Positions 32,872-44,486 of a stretch of 56,625 bases of DNA are shown here, in pieces; the first letter of the stretch is position 1, and each line of letters begins with the position of its first letter. The stretch comes from Chara braunii (Eukaryota; Streptophyta; Charophyceae; Charales; Characeae): the NCBI GenBank assembly GCA_003427395.1, contig BFEA01000372.1:1293520-1350144 (forward strand). The letters are read 5' to 3'. Both the position numbers and the translations under genes were made by a program. A model generated the notes under the pieces. It saw only the letters and a program-made list of their open reading frames with translations, was not told the origin of the DNA and did no database searches.

Positions 32872-35800
32872 CTCATGTCAGATCGATGTCTAAGTTCGTC
32901 TCCGTGGACGGCGTCCTTGTTCCGTGTACGACCGTGCTCACCCGAACAGAATACTCGGGGAATACTCACATCAGTAGTACTGTTGTGGATGTATAAGGCC
33001 ACGTATCCGACCCGGCCTGGATACCGTATCGAGCTTCCGTCCAGAAAGAAGTTGAAAAAGTCCGAGTGTATGCCCTAAGTCATTGTCGCTGTATCTATCT
33101 ATCATTGTATCGGTTTATCATTCTATAACTAGCCGGTTTATGGGCTTTCCTTTTATATTACAATACATCGCTTTGGCATTGATTGATCTATCATCAAAAT
33201 TTTTCCGTGCTACCGCTTTAATGACTGGGGAGCGTTCAGTTCGGGTGAAGAGGGCAAGCGACGAGTAGATGCTGCCTTTTTGAGCGACAGCATCAACATC
33301 GTTTTTCGTCGTATCTGATTGATTCGCTGTGAAGCGTTTGTTTCTGGGTATACAGTCCTGAAATTTCGGGGTCTTCGGGCCTTGCTTCCCTACTCTCGAC
33401 ATGCACAAAAAACTGATCTTCTTTGTTGACGTTTCAATTTGGTCCTCTGTGTTTTGTATTTTCTATTTCCCCTCTCCCAACGGGTTTTGCGCTAGACACT
33501 CATGCGAGAGCAAGTTGTCCTCGGTCAGTTTTTCACCTCTCGTTTTAGTGTCTCACATTTCCATTCGCGGAGTTGGGGACGGGTTAACTGCGATGGGTAC
33601 GGCATTTTTATTTATTTACACCGCGGATATATCCGATTTTAACTTCATGTTGCGCAAGTAAATAGATGATCATCGATCGAATTACAGATGCTATCACTGT
33701 ATCAACATTACTTAAAGATCTATGAGAATTTGTTTATTTGGGTACGGCAATTTTCGTGATTGCGGAAATTTGAAGTCGAGGATTTGTAGGGTAATAATAA
33801 TGTGATAACGGATCGTCTTGGATCCTCTGGCGATTTCTCTCGATTAAGACGGCGGTTTTCTCTTCTGTTTTCTTTTTTTGTTTCGTTCTTTGTTTTATTA
33901 TGTTTACAAAATTTGGACTTTCTCGATTTACGCGTGTCATCCTTCCGCAGGGGGCATTTGCTAATTTGCCCTTCTCTGTAGCGTTCCAATTTTTAGGTCT
34001 GTGCTCCACAATGCCTAAGGAATACGACCAGAGCGCGTATTATTCGACGTTACCGTCTTAACCCGATTAGAATGACCGGTACCTTATCGCTGTACCTGGA
34101 CTGAAAGTTGCACCAAATACGACGGAGGGCGCATTCTATTCGTGTAAAGAATGCGATATTTCCCCTCACCAAATATACTTGTAAAGCCGATATTTCCGAA
34201 GGAATTCGCCCGGAGGGCGTATGATCGGACGCTACCTTCTTCACCCGAATACAACGCCCGGTCATTATCGCTGTATCTAGACTAACAGTTGCACCAACTA
34301 CGGGCCTGCCGATGACGGGGGGCGTTCTATTTGGGTAAATGAGGTAGGTGAACAATCGTTTGCTCTTTTTTTTCTGAAGTTTGTGGTTCATGCCTGTGTT
34401 TGGCTTATCGACCAGGTTTTTTTGGGTTTTTTTTTTGCTGATTTTGTTCGAGATGTGAGAGATTGAGCAAGCTAGCAAAGCTTCTCCATGATGTAGACCT
34501 TGTTTGTTTAGATGTTTGATGTCTCTCGTCGGGCCAATTGCCTCTCGATGGTCTCTCATCGTCCCACACAATATTATTTTCCGTTCCAAATATTTCTCCT
34601 GCTTTGGTTGTGTGTTTTACTTTTTCGGCGAAATCTTTTGTCATTTCGTGCTCGTTGATATGCTCTTTCTAATGGAAAAGAAAAAAAGGATACTTTTTCG
34701 TGGTTCGGTGGATGCATGTCTGTGTCAAATTCGATAAGGCACTGTCTTCTTCTCTTCCGTTCCTTGGATAAGGAAATTTCTCCGTGACTATTAGAGGTTC
34801 GTTTTTTTTTTAATTTATTTAGACTATCTACTTTTACTCGGTGGATGCATGTCTGTGTCAAATCGTTACTCCTTGAAAAAGAGAACGAAGATCGGGAAAA
34901 GAATAAAGATCGTTACACCTTGTCTTTGTTTTTTGTGTTTTTCCTCGTCTTTCTTTTTTCGCTTGTTTTTTCGTCTCCAAACACTGACCAAACCTTTCCA
35001 TATTGCACATATATCCTGTTCTGTTGATATGCGGGCGTAACTGATATTGCCAGATGAGCTCATCGCCACCGCGAAGAAGATCGCAACACCTGGGCGAGGT
35101 ATTCTCGCAGCTGATGAGAGTACGGGCACCATTGGCAAGAGACTGGCCAGTATTAATGTGGAGAATGTGGAGTCTAACAGGCGGGCTCTGAGGGAGCTGC
35201 TTTTCACCGCCCCCGGTGCCATGGAATACATCAGCGGTGTGATTTTGTTCGAGGAGACGTTGTTCCAAAAGGCCTCCGACGGGAGGTCTTTCGTCGACGT
35301 GCTGAAGGAAGCCGGCGTTGTCCCGGGTATCAAGGTGGACACTGGCGTTGCTGCTCTGGCGGGAACCTGCGGCGAGACNACCACNCAGGGGCANGANGGC
35401 CTGGGNGCCAGGTGTGCTAAGTACTATCAGGCTGGTGCTCGATTCGCCAAGTGGCGCGCAGTGCTGAAGATCGCTGATGGGTGTCCGTCCCCTCTGGCCA
35501 TCCAGTCCAACGCCGAAGGCTTGGCCAGATACGCGTCCATCTGTCAGGAGAACGGACTTGTGCCCATCGTCGAACCCGAGATCTTGATCGACGGGTCGCA
35601 TGATATCGAGCGGAGCGCCGCCGTCACTGAGAAGGTCCTGGCGGCTGTGTACAAATCTCTGAGCGACCACCATGTGCTCCTCGAGGGTACCCTTCTCAAG
35701 CCCAATATGGTGACCCCTGGATCGGATGCCACGAAGGTCGCCCCGGAGGTGGTCGGTAAGTACACCGTCCGAACGCTTCAGAGGACCGTTCCCGCTGCCG

Positions 35801-36099
35801 TGCCGGGCATCATGTTCCTCTCAGGCGGGCAGAGCGAGGAGGAGGCGACTCTCAACCTTAATGCCATGAACGCGTTGGATGCCAAGAAGCCCTGGACTCT
35901 GTCGTTCTCTTACGGGAGAGCTCTGCAGGCCAGTACCCTCAAGGCATGGAGAGGCAAGGTCGAGAACGTGCCCGCCGCTCAACAGACTTTCTATGTCCGT
36001 GCCAAGGCCAATGGAGAGGCTACACTTGGCAAGTACGGTGGCGCCCCTGCTGTCGAGGGTGCTTCTGAGAGTCTTCATGTCAAGGATTACAAGTACTAA
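32299..36099 (+). CDS. FBA: Class I fructose-bisphosphate aldolase, plant cytosolic type; coding exons 32299-32323 and 35054-36099
   Basis: Cleaves fructose 1,6-bisphosphate into dihydroxyacetone phosphate and glyceraldehyde 3-phosphate (and the reverse) in cytosolic glycolysis and gluconeogenesis. Exon 1 encodes MAYAGKYA plus one base. Joined across a phase-1 intron it gives GAT (Asp) and continues [20 protein letters not shown]. Total 356 residues, within two of typical plant cytosolic forms, with no transit peptide. Visible active-site elements: ILAADEST (Asp29), GIKVD (Lys102), FAKWRAVLK (Lys141), EPEI (Glu182/Glu184), LLKPNMV with the Schiff-base Lys224, and the C-terminal Tyr (KDYKY). 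I chose ATG 32299 because its exon ends in a strong donor (CAG/GTAAGA) and completes the family N-terminus; exon 2 alone has no ATG at the right place. Five N bases (35379-35406) fall in third codon positions of residues 117-126. Frame otherwise intact; probably functional. Confidence 0.96.
32324..35053 (+). other. Aldolase intron 1 (2,730 bp), repeat-rich
   Basis: Runs from GTAAGAG to GCCAG, phase 1. It holds an 80-bp (GA)n tract (32790-32869) and a 26-bp perfect direct repeat (34705-34730 and 34838-34863, starting TCGGTGGATGCATG). There is also a diverged duplication of about 130 bp (34029-34160 versus 34205-34345, sharing TTATCGCTGTA and AGTTGCACCAA), a solitary MITE end at 33377-33410, and two copies of a promoter-proximal motif (AAAAAGTCC...TATGCC). 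Long leader introns of this kind often carry expression-enhancing sequence in plants, but nothing here proves that. Confidence 0.9.
32790..32869. repeat. (GA)n microsatellite in aldolase intron 1
   Basis: About 40 uninterrupted GA dinucleotides, 466 bp after the splice donor. Plant GAGA-binding (BPC) factors recognise such tracts; that is a possibility, not a demonstrated role. Confidence 0.98.
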
Positions 36100-36825
36100 A
36101 TTGCAGAGGGATTTTTGTCTTTGGAGATGCCGATGATGATCCCCTTTTTTTTTTTTTTTTTTGCTTTTTCCTTCCGTTCAGAGCACAGTGGGGATGAGCC
36201 CTTTGTTTTTTCATTTTTGTAATGAGCCCATTTCTGAGAAGCGGAACGATAGGTGATTTTTTTAACTTTTAGTTTCCTTATCCCTTCCAGACGAGTTTCA
36301 CAGGCAGGCGAGTAGTAAATGGATAAGTGGCTTTATAGGGGGGACTTGGGATTGAATGTAGGTAGGTAGCAGTCAGTTAGGTCACGCAAGTGGAGCTGGA
36401 GTGTTTGTGTTTCTCCCCTCGTGCTGTAGTGTTTTTTTTTTTTTGAAGAGTCGAGTATGACTACAACGCGTGTTTAAAGAAAACGAAATAATTGACTCGA
36501 TTTGGGGTTGCGTTATCTCTGTTGATCGACAAGTTTTCTGTGGCTTGAGCGAGTCTTGGGAAAAGTCAGTCGTCAAGGGGGATGAAGCTTCGGATGAAGT
36601 TTCGGGTGCAGTTTCTAAATTCTGACTGTTTTCTGTCAGGAGGTCTGTGATTTCGCTTTATGTAGCGATATACATGCGATTGCTTAGTGAATCTTGTCTG
36701 TCTCCCTTGGCTCTTCGCCAGCTTGCAGCCATATTGTCTCGTTGTCCCTTGGCTTTTCATCTGCTTGCATTGCCTTGCAAATATTGCCTCTTTGTACCTT
36801 GGCTATTCATCAGCTTGCAACTATT
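36100..36825. other. Aldolase 3' region and a short imperfect tandem repeat
   Basis: 36100-36300 is the expected 3' untranslated region, with T-rich tracts and TGTAATGA-like signals at about 36218. From about 36700 an imperfect repeat of 40-50 bp occurs, marked by CCCTTGGCTCTTC, CTTGGCTTTTCATC and CTTGGCTATTCATC, each followed by AGCTTGCA or TGCTTGCA. It continues beyond the MITE at 36826 (CCCTTGGCCC ... CATCAGCTTGCA at about 36957-36988). Confidence 0.6.
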
Positions 36826-36943
36826 GGGCCTCGCTGCGCTACTCTTCACATGCACGAAAGACAAGATGGCAATGTATCAGTCCAGGTTCTGGTGATGGAT
36901 TCAGTCTCGTTTTGCACATCTGGAGAGTTGTGCAGCGAAGCCC
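36826..36943. mobile_element. Short foldback MITE, copy C
   Basis: 118 bp, ends GGGCCTCGCT and AGCGAAGCCC, with inner arms CTACTCTTCACATGCACGAAAGAC and GTTTTGCACATCTGGAGAG only partly complementary. It lies inside the local 40-50 bp tandem repeat, the second case of this family sitting in a tandem array. Target duplication not clear (TTG left, CTG right at best). Confidence 0.75.
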
Positions 36944-37160
36944 TGTGTCTCTTTGTCCCTTGGCCCTAGGCTCTTCATCAGCTTGCAAGCGTTGTGCACG
37001 TTGGGCATACTGGCGGCGAGTTTAAACTGATCTGGACATGATTGGGTCCAGATACGTGTAGTTAAGGTAACTAGGGCCAGACAATCCTGATGTGACTTTT
37101 TCACGTTTTTATTTTTTTTCGATGTGACAATTTTGAACCTTTCCACCCTCTGACTGCACA
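36944..37160. other. Spacer to the second retrotransposon
   Basis: Completes the imperfect CTTGGC/CATCAGCTTGCA repeat and then runs into unremarkable sequence up to the target-site copy ATGTA at 37161-37165. Confidence 0.5.
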
Positions 37161-37165
37161 ATGTA

Positions 37166-37698
37166 TGTTGCATACTCGTGAAACACAGTCGTAAGTATGG
37201 CGCAGATTTCCAGAACCGACGAGATAATACAGAGTTAATACAAATGCAAGCGGAAGACTTGAGATACCTGGACTGACCCTGACCTGACTCGGACTGCAGT
37301 AGAATACTCACAAACATTCATCAGGGGTGTGAAAGCCCTGGCCTTAGACAGACGAAAGACCAGGGGCTGAGATCATCCACAGACGAATGGAGGGAGGAGA
37401 CGAAGGGAGAAGGAAGATGACGTCAACTCAATGTTTCCAAAGATAGTATCTTGAAATGTTAGAAATGGCGAAAATTCGAAATGTCGCAAATACAATTGTC
37501 TCACAATGTCTCAGATATCGATCTCATAATGTCAAGTACATCTCCAGAAGGGAGATGAAATCAGATCCCACCCATAGTCCTCAACCTGTAGTCCCAATGT
37601 TGCTGTCTCAAATGTCATCAGAATTTGTAACCATCCATCATACTCATAGTAGCCCTGTAGGGAACCCAGGAGTAGATTTAGACTTAGAAGAGTAGGAG

Positions 37699-37745
<47 letters not shown>

Positions 37746-38322
37746 GGGGGGCGGAGGAACAGAGGCAGAGAAGGCAAAGCCTTCCTCCCCTGTACGGCGG
37801 TACCTGATCGGGTAGCTATGGTGCGGCAGGGCTGCTGCGCTGTTCCTTCTTGCTGCTGCGCTCGTCTTCTCCTCGCTGCTCGAGCTAACGCTGCTGCGTT
37901 GCGCTAATCCCACTAACGCTGCAAGGCTGCGCAAATCCTGAAGAATAACTCCAACCTCACTAACTTCTAACCTCTCTACTGAGGCTGAATAACTCCAACC
38001 TCACTAACTTCTAACCTCTTTACTGAGGCTGGTACCCAGCCTTTTGTAGTGCTGGGCCGGCCTCCTACCTGCTGGTACCTACCGGCCTGGACCATTGATC
38101 TGAATCCATTGATCTGAATCAATGGTCCAGTTTTGAAACTGGTCTTGGCGCCAAAACTCGGCAGCCTTTGAAACTGCGCTGCCTGGGCCTCTCTTCCTGG
38201 CCTGCCTGAACTGGCGTACCCCTAGCCTACCTGGGCCTCATCTGAACCGTCGTCCCCTTAGGCCTACCCTGCCTACTTGGAACTGGGCCCTAACTGGGGC
38301 CTGTGTGGCCCAGAATGCCACA
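37166..38322 (-). repeat. Left LTR (3' LTR) of element 2, 1,157 bp
   Basis: Includes a (GA)n tract at 37700-37742, a duplicated phrase CTAACTTCTAACCTC (about 37955 and 38003), and GGGCCGGCCTCCTACCTGCTGG. Ends CAGAATGCCACA. Matches 43810-45051 throughout, apart from a shorter GA tract. Confidence 0.9.
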
Positions 38323-38338
38323 CACTCCCCCCCTTTAA
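38323..38338 (-). promoter_or_regulatory. Polypurine tract of element 2
   Basis: Read on the minus strand the bases just before the left LTR are CTTAAAGGGGGGGAGTG, followed by TGTGGCATTC of the LTR. This is the position and composition expected for the plus-strand primer of reverse transcription, and it fixes the element's orientation. Confidence 0.85.
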
Positions 38339-38439
38339 GACCGAGCTAACTGCGAGGGCGAAGCTGTATGTCCGATGTCCGTAGGGTGTGGGCAGGTTGG
38401 GCAGCTCCTTTAGCAAGTTCAATACGTGAAGATGAGGGC

Positions 38440-41097
38440 TGCTGTCGCCTACACGTCAGCTTGCGAAATCCAGCGTGTGTCGTCGGGATCGCATTGCTTG
38501 AATGTACCTTTGTTCTACATTGGCTTGTTGTCGTGCTTGCGATGAGTGAGAATGCAGTCGACCTCCTGATGGCCATCCGTTGAAGGAGGGTCCTGTGACT
38601 GTCTGCCCGGGAAGTCCGCTGCGGAGGCTGGAGTGTAGACTGCCAGCTTTGAAGTGTGAAATATCGGGTGGACCATCAAATGCGGGGCAATCTCCATGAT
38701 GAAAGATGGACCTGCAGGGTCGTCGCCAGCGACTGAAGTGACCTTCCATGGTCCAAACCACTTAGGGAGAAGCTTGCGCGAGAAGTGCTGCTCGAGTGCG
38801 AATTCCTCGGAGGTGACCCAAACCAGGTCGCCAGCGCGGATTGGACATGGGATGCGACACCGGTTCTCGCTTGCTGCTGCATACGGACTTGAGCCTTTTG
38901 CATGTTTGCACGGGCTTTGGCCAGCAGTTTTCTATACTTCCGTGTAGAAGCGGGGGAGCAAACGGCGTCGATATTGGCAGCCCATGGAAGCAGAATGTTT
39001 GTGAAGATATGTCATTTCCGTCCATTGTGATGCAACTCGAATGGAGTCACGCCAATCGTCGGGTGCACCGAAGTGTTGTAGGCGAATTTGATGTCGGGAA
39101 GGCGGTCAACCCAGTCCTTCTGATCTGGGTGGATGAGTGTGCGGAGCATCATTTGTGCAGTCTGGTGCGCACATTCCGTTTGCCCATCCATTTGAGGATG
39201 CCGTGCGGAACTCGGTTTCATGCTGGTGCCGGATTCCACCATGAGTGTCGTCCAAAGGCTGACATGAAACAAGTGTTGCAATCACTGACGATGTCTTCGG
39301 GAATGCCGTGGCTGCAAAACCAGCCAGTATGCAAAAGTTGTGCAAGCCCGGGAGCCGTAGCATGATACTTGCGTGGCAGAAATCGAGCGTACTTGCTGAA
39401 ACGGTCAACGACCGTGAGAATACCATCATGGCCAAGGCGATCATGAGGGAAAGGACCGGTCACATCCATGGCAATGGAGAGACCCGGTTCCCTAGGAATC
39501 GGCAATGGTTTCAGTTCGTCGTACGGGAGCTGATGGCGCCCTTTGTTCCGGTGGTAAATTGCTCATTATTGAATGTACCGGTTGACGTCGTTGATGTCCC
39601 GCCAGTGAAAACGCTGGCGGAGTCGTGCTAGTGTGCGTGCGACGCCGAGGTGTTCCGCCAGCCGCGTATCGTGGTATTCGCCAAGGAGGCGAGTCCGCAA
39701 GATGCGGTTTTGGGGAACACACAACAAATCCTTGCCTCTTGTATGCAGAAGCAAGTAGCCGTCGACGAGGGTCATGTCGCTGCACTTGCTGCGCAAGATG
39801 TGGTTTTGGGGAACACAAGAAGTCTTTGCCTCTTGTATGTAGAAGCAAGTAGCCGTCGACGAGGTACGGCGCCGTCCTCGAGAGTGATCTCGTGGCGTAT
39901 AGGCCGATCCGGTACTACTCCGGCGGGAGCGTGGAAGACATCCTCATAGCTGTCCAATAGCTCAATGATGCGTGGGTCCGACGTATCCGTCTTGGGCTGA
40001 TCACCGGGTGGGAGGGCGTGAAGAAAACATATGTCGATCTTCTCGATGTCGTTTCGCCGGATGCATTGGTGAATGCTCGTCACGTATACCATGTGACAAC
40101 CAATTGAAGGATGAGGAAGTGACACCGTACACGGGATTAGTTCGCCACGCCGTTCACGAACGTGAACGGTGCGTCGATAGAAGTTCACCGGATGGTCTTC
40201 GCTTTGCAGCCACGACATGCCTAGGATCATATCGAACTTGGTGTCCAATATGTCGAAAGACACGGCCTCACATGCTAGCGGGGCAAAGTACACGGGCACC
40301 GAGTCCACGCATCGGTCAATTGACTTTTGCGTGTGACCATTGGTCAACGTGACGTGCGTAGGCTGACTTTTCTTTTGAACGCGAGGGCCAAGCCCGGCGC
40401 GTGCCGTGAAGTTTTGGCTGATGTAGTTGGCAGTTGCTCCACAATCGATCAAGGCACTGCAGGTCCCCTTTTCGATTTGAATGCGGATGTAGAGGAGCGG
40501 CGCGCCGATGTTGACGTACGGTTGCGTTGCGTATTCGCGGTCGATCTTCGCAAGGTTATTACGAAGGTCAACAACGGCTAGTCTGCCGTCCGTCGACGGA
40601 GGTGGTACTGCAGCGTGCAAGTACTCGCGCAAATGTGCCATTAAGGCATTGCAATGCGGTCTTGGCAAAGAACCGGTGAAGGGAAGAGGCAACCATTGAA
40701 AGTCCTCAACCGTCAATGGGGCGAGTTCATCAAGACTCGTCCAAGTTGACGAATCCTCCGAAAGGGCTGGCGAAGCAACCGGTTCGTTGCCCGACGGCGG
40801 AACTACCGTGCATGCACATGAATCTTGCACATGGAGAGACTGGTTCAACGGTGGGACCAGCTCGACAGCGTTATAGTTCTCGAAATCAATACGAGAACTT
40901 GCGACTACCACGTCATCCCCGAATGTGAGAGAGACTGCTAGCAAGGCAGCCGACTTCGGCGGATTGGGAAGTGATGTCGCTGCACTTCCCACGGTGCTCA
41001 GTTTTTCGAGCTTGGACGCTTGACATTTTCCTTGTCCTTGTCCAGGCATGCGCTGGTGATGTGTTTGGTGTTGTTGCACCACAAACAACATCCCCAT
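38440..41097 (-). pseudogene. pol of element 2: protease and integrase present, RT/RNase H deleted
   Basis: The frame 41097-39772 carries the protease motif ALIDCGATANYIS (Asp at residue 218; Cys where Ser/Thr is usual) and later DMILGMSWL. It reaches the RT entry region (ITLEDGAVP) and then, at about 39865, jumps to a sequence belonging near the integrase zinc finger (GYLLLHTRGKDLLCVP, EYHDTRLAEHLG). So all core RT and RNase H motifs are missing. A 96-bp tandem duplication (39696-39864) sits at the junction. Integrase pieces follow: AMDVTGPF, IVSDCNTCFMSAF (usual Arg changed), a frameshift near 39270, then MDGQTECAHQT. The end (38440-38700) has HPIFHTSKLAVY and a chromodomain-like EVDCILTHRKH with a stop inside. 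Dead copy, non-autonomous. Confidence 0.85.
39696..39864. repeat. 96-bp tandem duplication at the RT deletion junction
   Basis: Units starting CGCAAGATG(C/T)GGTTTTGGGG occur at 39696 and 39792. Both extend through AAGCAAGTAGCC to GTCGACGAGG. The second ends exactly where protease/RT-entry coding sequence begins, so GTCGACGAGG marks the deletion junction. Confidence 0.85.
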
Positions 41098-42775
41098 TCC
41101 TGTCGCAACTTGAACATGTCTTCAGTCATGTCGAACTTTGTCCATGGTGTCTGTTGTGCTCCATCCGCCGACGCTGGTTTCGCCTTTCCTTTTCCCCCTC
41201 GGGGTCTTCAGCGTTGCGGTGGTATCGCTGCTGCCACATCTCCGTCACTTAATGTAGATGTGGCTACGTGATCCTCACTTGGTCCTTGTTGGACTGCTGC
41301 TACTTGCGGTGTCCGTTGACCTTTGCCTTTCTCCACGTAACCGGGCTGTTAGCAGGCCTCGTTGGCTGCGCGCCGGTTACCTTGTATGAGCTCTTTTGCC
41401 TTTGATATCATGTCATCAAAGGTCTCACACTGGAATTCGGTGCCCAGAGCAGCTGTCAGGTCATCGTATGACCGGGCGAAGAACTCGGCCCGGATTGAGT
41501 CGAATGGTAAGTTCAACTCCGGGGTGGCGACGAGTTTGCTGGCCTTGGAATATGCGGAAGATTTTGTTCGAGGCGTGCTGTTTGTCGTTGTTGAGACCAT
41601 GAACCGGGTCTTCCATTTCTTCTCAAATTCCTCCCACGTAATCTTAGTGTGGAGGGTTACGATGGTGCATTATAATGTGACGGCAATCTGTGTCATGAAA
41701 GTCTGTGCCCCTCCGATGAGTTTGAGGTAGAGTGCGTCAAGCCGCCGATTTGCTAGGGTGTGATCTACATCCGCCTCGACGTTGAACGCCATCCACCATT
41801 GCAACGGATCGGTCTTGTGGTAGTCGTCAAACTTCTCGATCTTGAAGTTTGGCATTTTCCATTCCTTGGCGACAGCGGCCGGTCGTTGCTTAACGTGGTC
41901 GCTGAGTGTCTGTAGCTGATTGCTAACTATCGATGCTCCAACAAATTTTTTGATGTCGCCGAGGGATGCGACCACGTGGTTGATCCGCTCTTCGAGTTGC
42001 TTGGCCTGCCCGGCCAAAGCTGGGCTGCAGTCTGCTACTGCACTGCCCGATGACTCAACTGCAGACAATCGTGTCAACCCTATGCTGACATCGGTCTATA
42101 GTGGTCGTTGATGGCCTGCTACTGGCTGTTCGGGTTCTGCAAGGCGGTGATCTTCTGTTCCTGCGTCCGAAACGTTGCTTCGTAGCGGATGAAGATCTGC
42201 CGCATGACCAGCAGTTCACGTTGCTGCAATTGGTTTTCCATCAATACTGCTGTAACTTCCTTGTCGATTTCTTCCTCGGTCAGCTCTTCCCGTTCTTTGG
42301 TTTCTTGGAAATGCTGTTGTCGAAGTAGCCTGTTGTACGTGGCGTCGTCTCTTGCAAGGTCCATCGTGGCTTGGTGACGAGTTTGGTTTTGACTTGCCTC
42401 GACCTGCCGCTGTTGCAACCGTGCGGTTGCTGCAGCATCTGCTGCGGCCTGCTGACGTGTTGCCTCTACCTCTCCCTGCTAGCGTTGTATTTCCTGCTGG
42501 CGGGCGGCTTCCTCCTCTTCCCACTTGCTCAGTTCAGCTGCCGTGGTCTCCGAGTAGAGCTGGAGACGTTTGAGAAACGTTAGAAGTGGTTCATCGGCCT
42601 GCTGAACTGGGATAGGAGGGGCAACCGGCCTCTTGGGGCTGGTTTGTGCACTGACGTCAGCGGTAGCAGTCATGGTCGTGCGTTGCCTGCGCGAAATTCG
42701 AGGGGTCTTAGGTCTGTGTCGAGGCTTGGCTCCTGTGGATCCGCGCTCCGCAAGCCGTTGGCTATGGCGCATCAA
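41048..42775 (-). pseudogene. gag of element 2 with CCHC zinc knuckle, broken
   Basis: On the minus strand the frame opens at 42775 (MMRHSQRLAERGSTGAKPRH) and passes a TAG at 42479. It continues as a long charged, Gln/Glu-rich helix (REELTEEEIDKEVTAVLMEN), stops at 42119 and shifts. It resumes at 42077 with the gag core (WKMPNFKIEKFDDYHKTDPL, WWMAFNVEADV) and meets TAA at 41670. The same frame continues KITWEEFEKKWKTRFMV and FFARSYDDLTAAL. Near 41090-41050 a CX2CX4HX4C knuckle is visible (CLWCNNTKHITSAC). Gag would package element RNA, the knuckle binding it. At least three lesions. Confidence 0.8.
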
Positions 42776-43809
42776 GTACGCCGACCTTCGCCTGCTGCTG
42801 ATGTGTCACTGCTGAGGTGGCCGTTGCTGAGGTGGCACTCGGCTGTCGTGGCACGCTGACTCAGAGGTGACACGCGACTGAGGTGGCACTCTGCCTTCAT
42901 GACCCGTTGAACTGTGGCACAATGCTGACGTGGCCGGAGACTGAAGTCCGCAGTACCGAGAGGAGGAGAGAGAGAAGGTAGGGGTGGAAGAAGGGCAGAG
43001 GGGCAAACAATGCACAAGCAGTCTCTGTCTTCCCTGACCTCAAAACTTGACATTAATCAAAAAAATTCCCCTCCCTGCGAAAATTGCAAATTTTGAGAAA
43101 TTTAATATTTAATTTTTTAAATAAATTTAATTGGAAAATAATTAAATAAAAATTAATTTAGCAAAATTAAATATTGAATTAAAAAATATTTAATTTTGCA
43201 ATTAATTTTACAAAAAAATAATATTTAATTAAGGAATATTAGAATTTGCACAAGTACAAAATGAATAAAGTTGAAGTTAAACATTTAAACAAAACTTTAA
43301 TAATTTCACGAAATTTAATTGGGAGAATTTGGCATCATCACGAGGTCACTAAATAAGGATAAGATAAATGGTAGTTGGAAGATACAAAATTTGCTGGAAA
43401 GATTCAACCTTTAAACGTAATAAAAAATGCGATTTGCAAAAAGTGAAAGTTCCGTGAAGTTGCAGTTTGAATGTGGCCGTGCTTAGGCCCGATATGCCTT
43501 AACCGACGTGGTGCCTGGCTGACACTTACTTTGCATAGGTTTGATAGGCCGTTTAGATTAGGTTAGGACTAACCCTAATTTGCGCTAATTAGGTTACTCG
43601 TAATTAGCGATTCCCGAATTGCGCAGTATGGAGAAAAAGTCGCAAAACCTAAAACTATAATTCCATGACCTAATTACTATGTATGTACGAGAAAAAGAAA
43701 AAAAAATTGCAACTTGCGATTTGATGACAGCAGAGTACAGGTGTAGCTAATCAATCAATCAATCAATCAATGGTGAGTCGTCCAATGCAGGTCTGCTTCG
43801 ATGCCAAAC
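42776..43809. other. Leader region of element 2
   Basis: 42776-43040 is GC-balanced, with repeated GAGGTGGCAC/TGAGGTGGC phrases (42810-42895). 43050-43330 is very AT-rich, with ATTTAATT/AATTAAAT motifs. A short inverted pair TTAGGTTAGGACTAACCCTAA lies at about 43558. An (ATCA)n run is at 43749-43771. Bases just left of the right LTR (about 43789-43809) are where the primer-binding site should lie; read on the minus strand they start GTTTGGCATCGAAGCAGA, and I could not match this to a specific tRNA. Confidence 0.5.
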
Positions 43810-44408
43810 TGTTGCATACTCGTAAAACACAGTCATAAGTATGGTGCAGATTCCCAGAACAGACCAGATAATACATAGTTAATACAAATGCAAGCGGAAG
43901 ACTTGAGATACCTAGACTGACCCTGACCTGACTCGGACTGCAATCGAACACTCACAAACATTCATCAGGGGTGTGAAAGCCCTGGCCTTAGACATAGACG
44001 AAAAACCAGGGGCTGGGATCATCCACAGACGAATGGAGGGAGGAGAGAGACGAAGGGAGGAGGAGAGGGAAGATGACGTTAACTCAATGTTTCCAACGAT
44101 AGTATCTTGAAATGTCAAAAATGGCGAAAATCTGAAATATCGCGAATACAATGTCTCACAATGTCTCATATATCGATCTCATAATGTCAAGTACATCTCC
44201 AGAAGGAAGATGAAATCAGAGCCCACCCGTAGTCCTCAACCTGTAGTCCCAATGTCGCTGTCTCAAATGTCATCAGAATTCGTAACCATCCTTCATATTC
44301 ATAGTAGCCCTGTAGGGAACCCAGGAGTAGACTTAGACTTAGAAGAGTAGGAGGAGAGCGAGAGCGAGCGAGAGCAAGAGCGAGCGAGAGCGAGCGAGCG
44401 AGCGAGCG

Positions 44409-44486
<78 letters not shown>

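Noticed and set aside
32697-33078. Frames encoding Arg-Glu or Ser-Leu runs (also at 46677-46932, 56004-56254)
   Set aside because: Products of (GA)n microsatellites; no flanking coding evidence.
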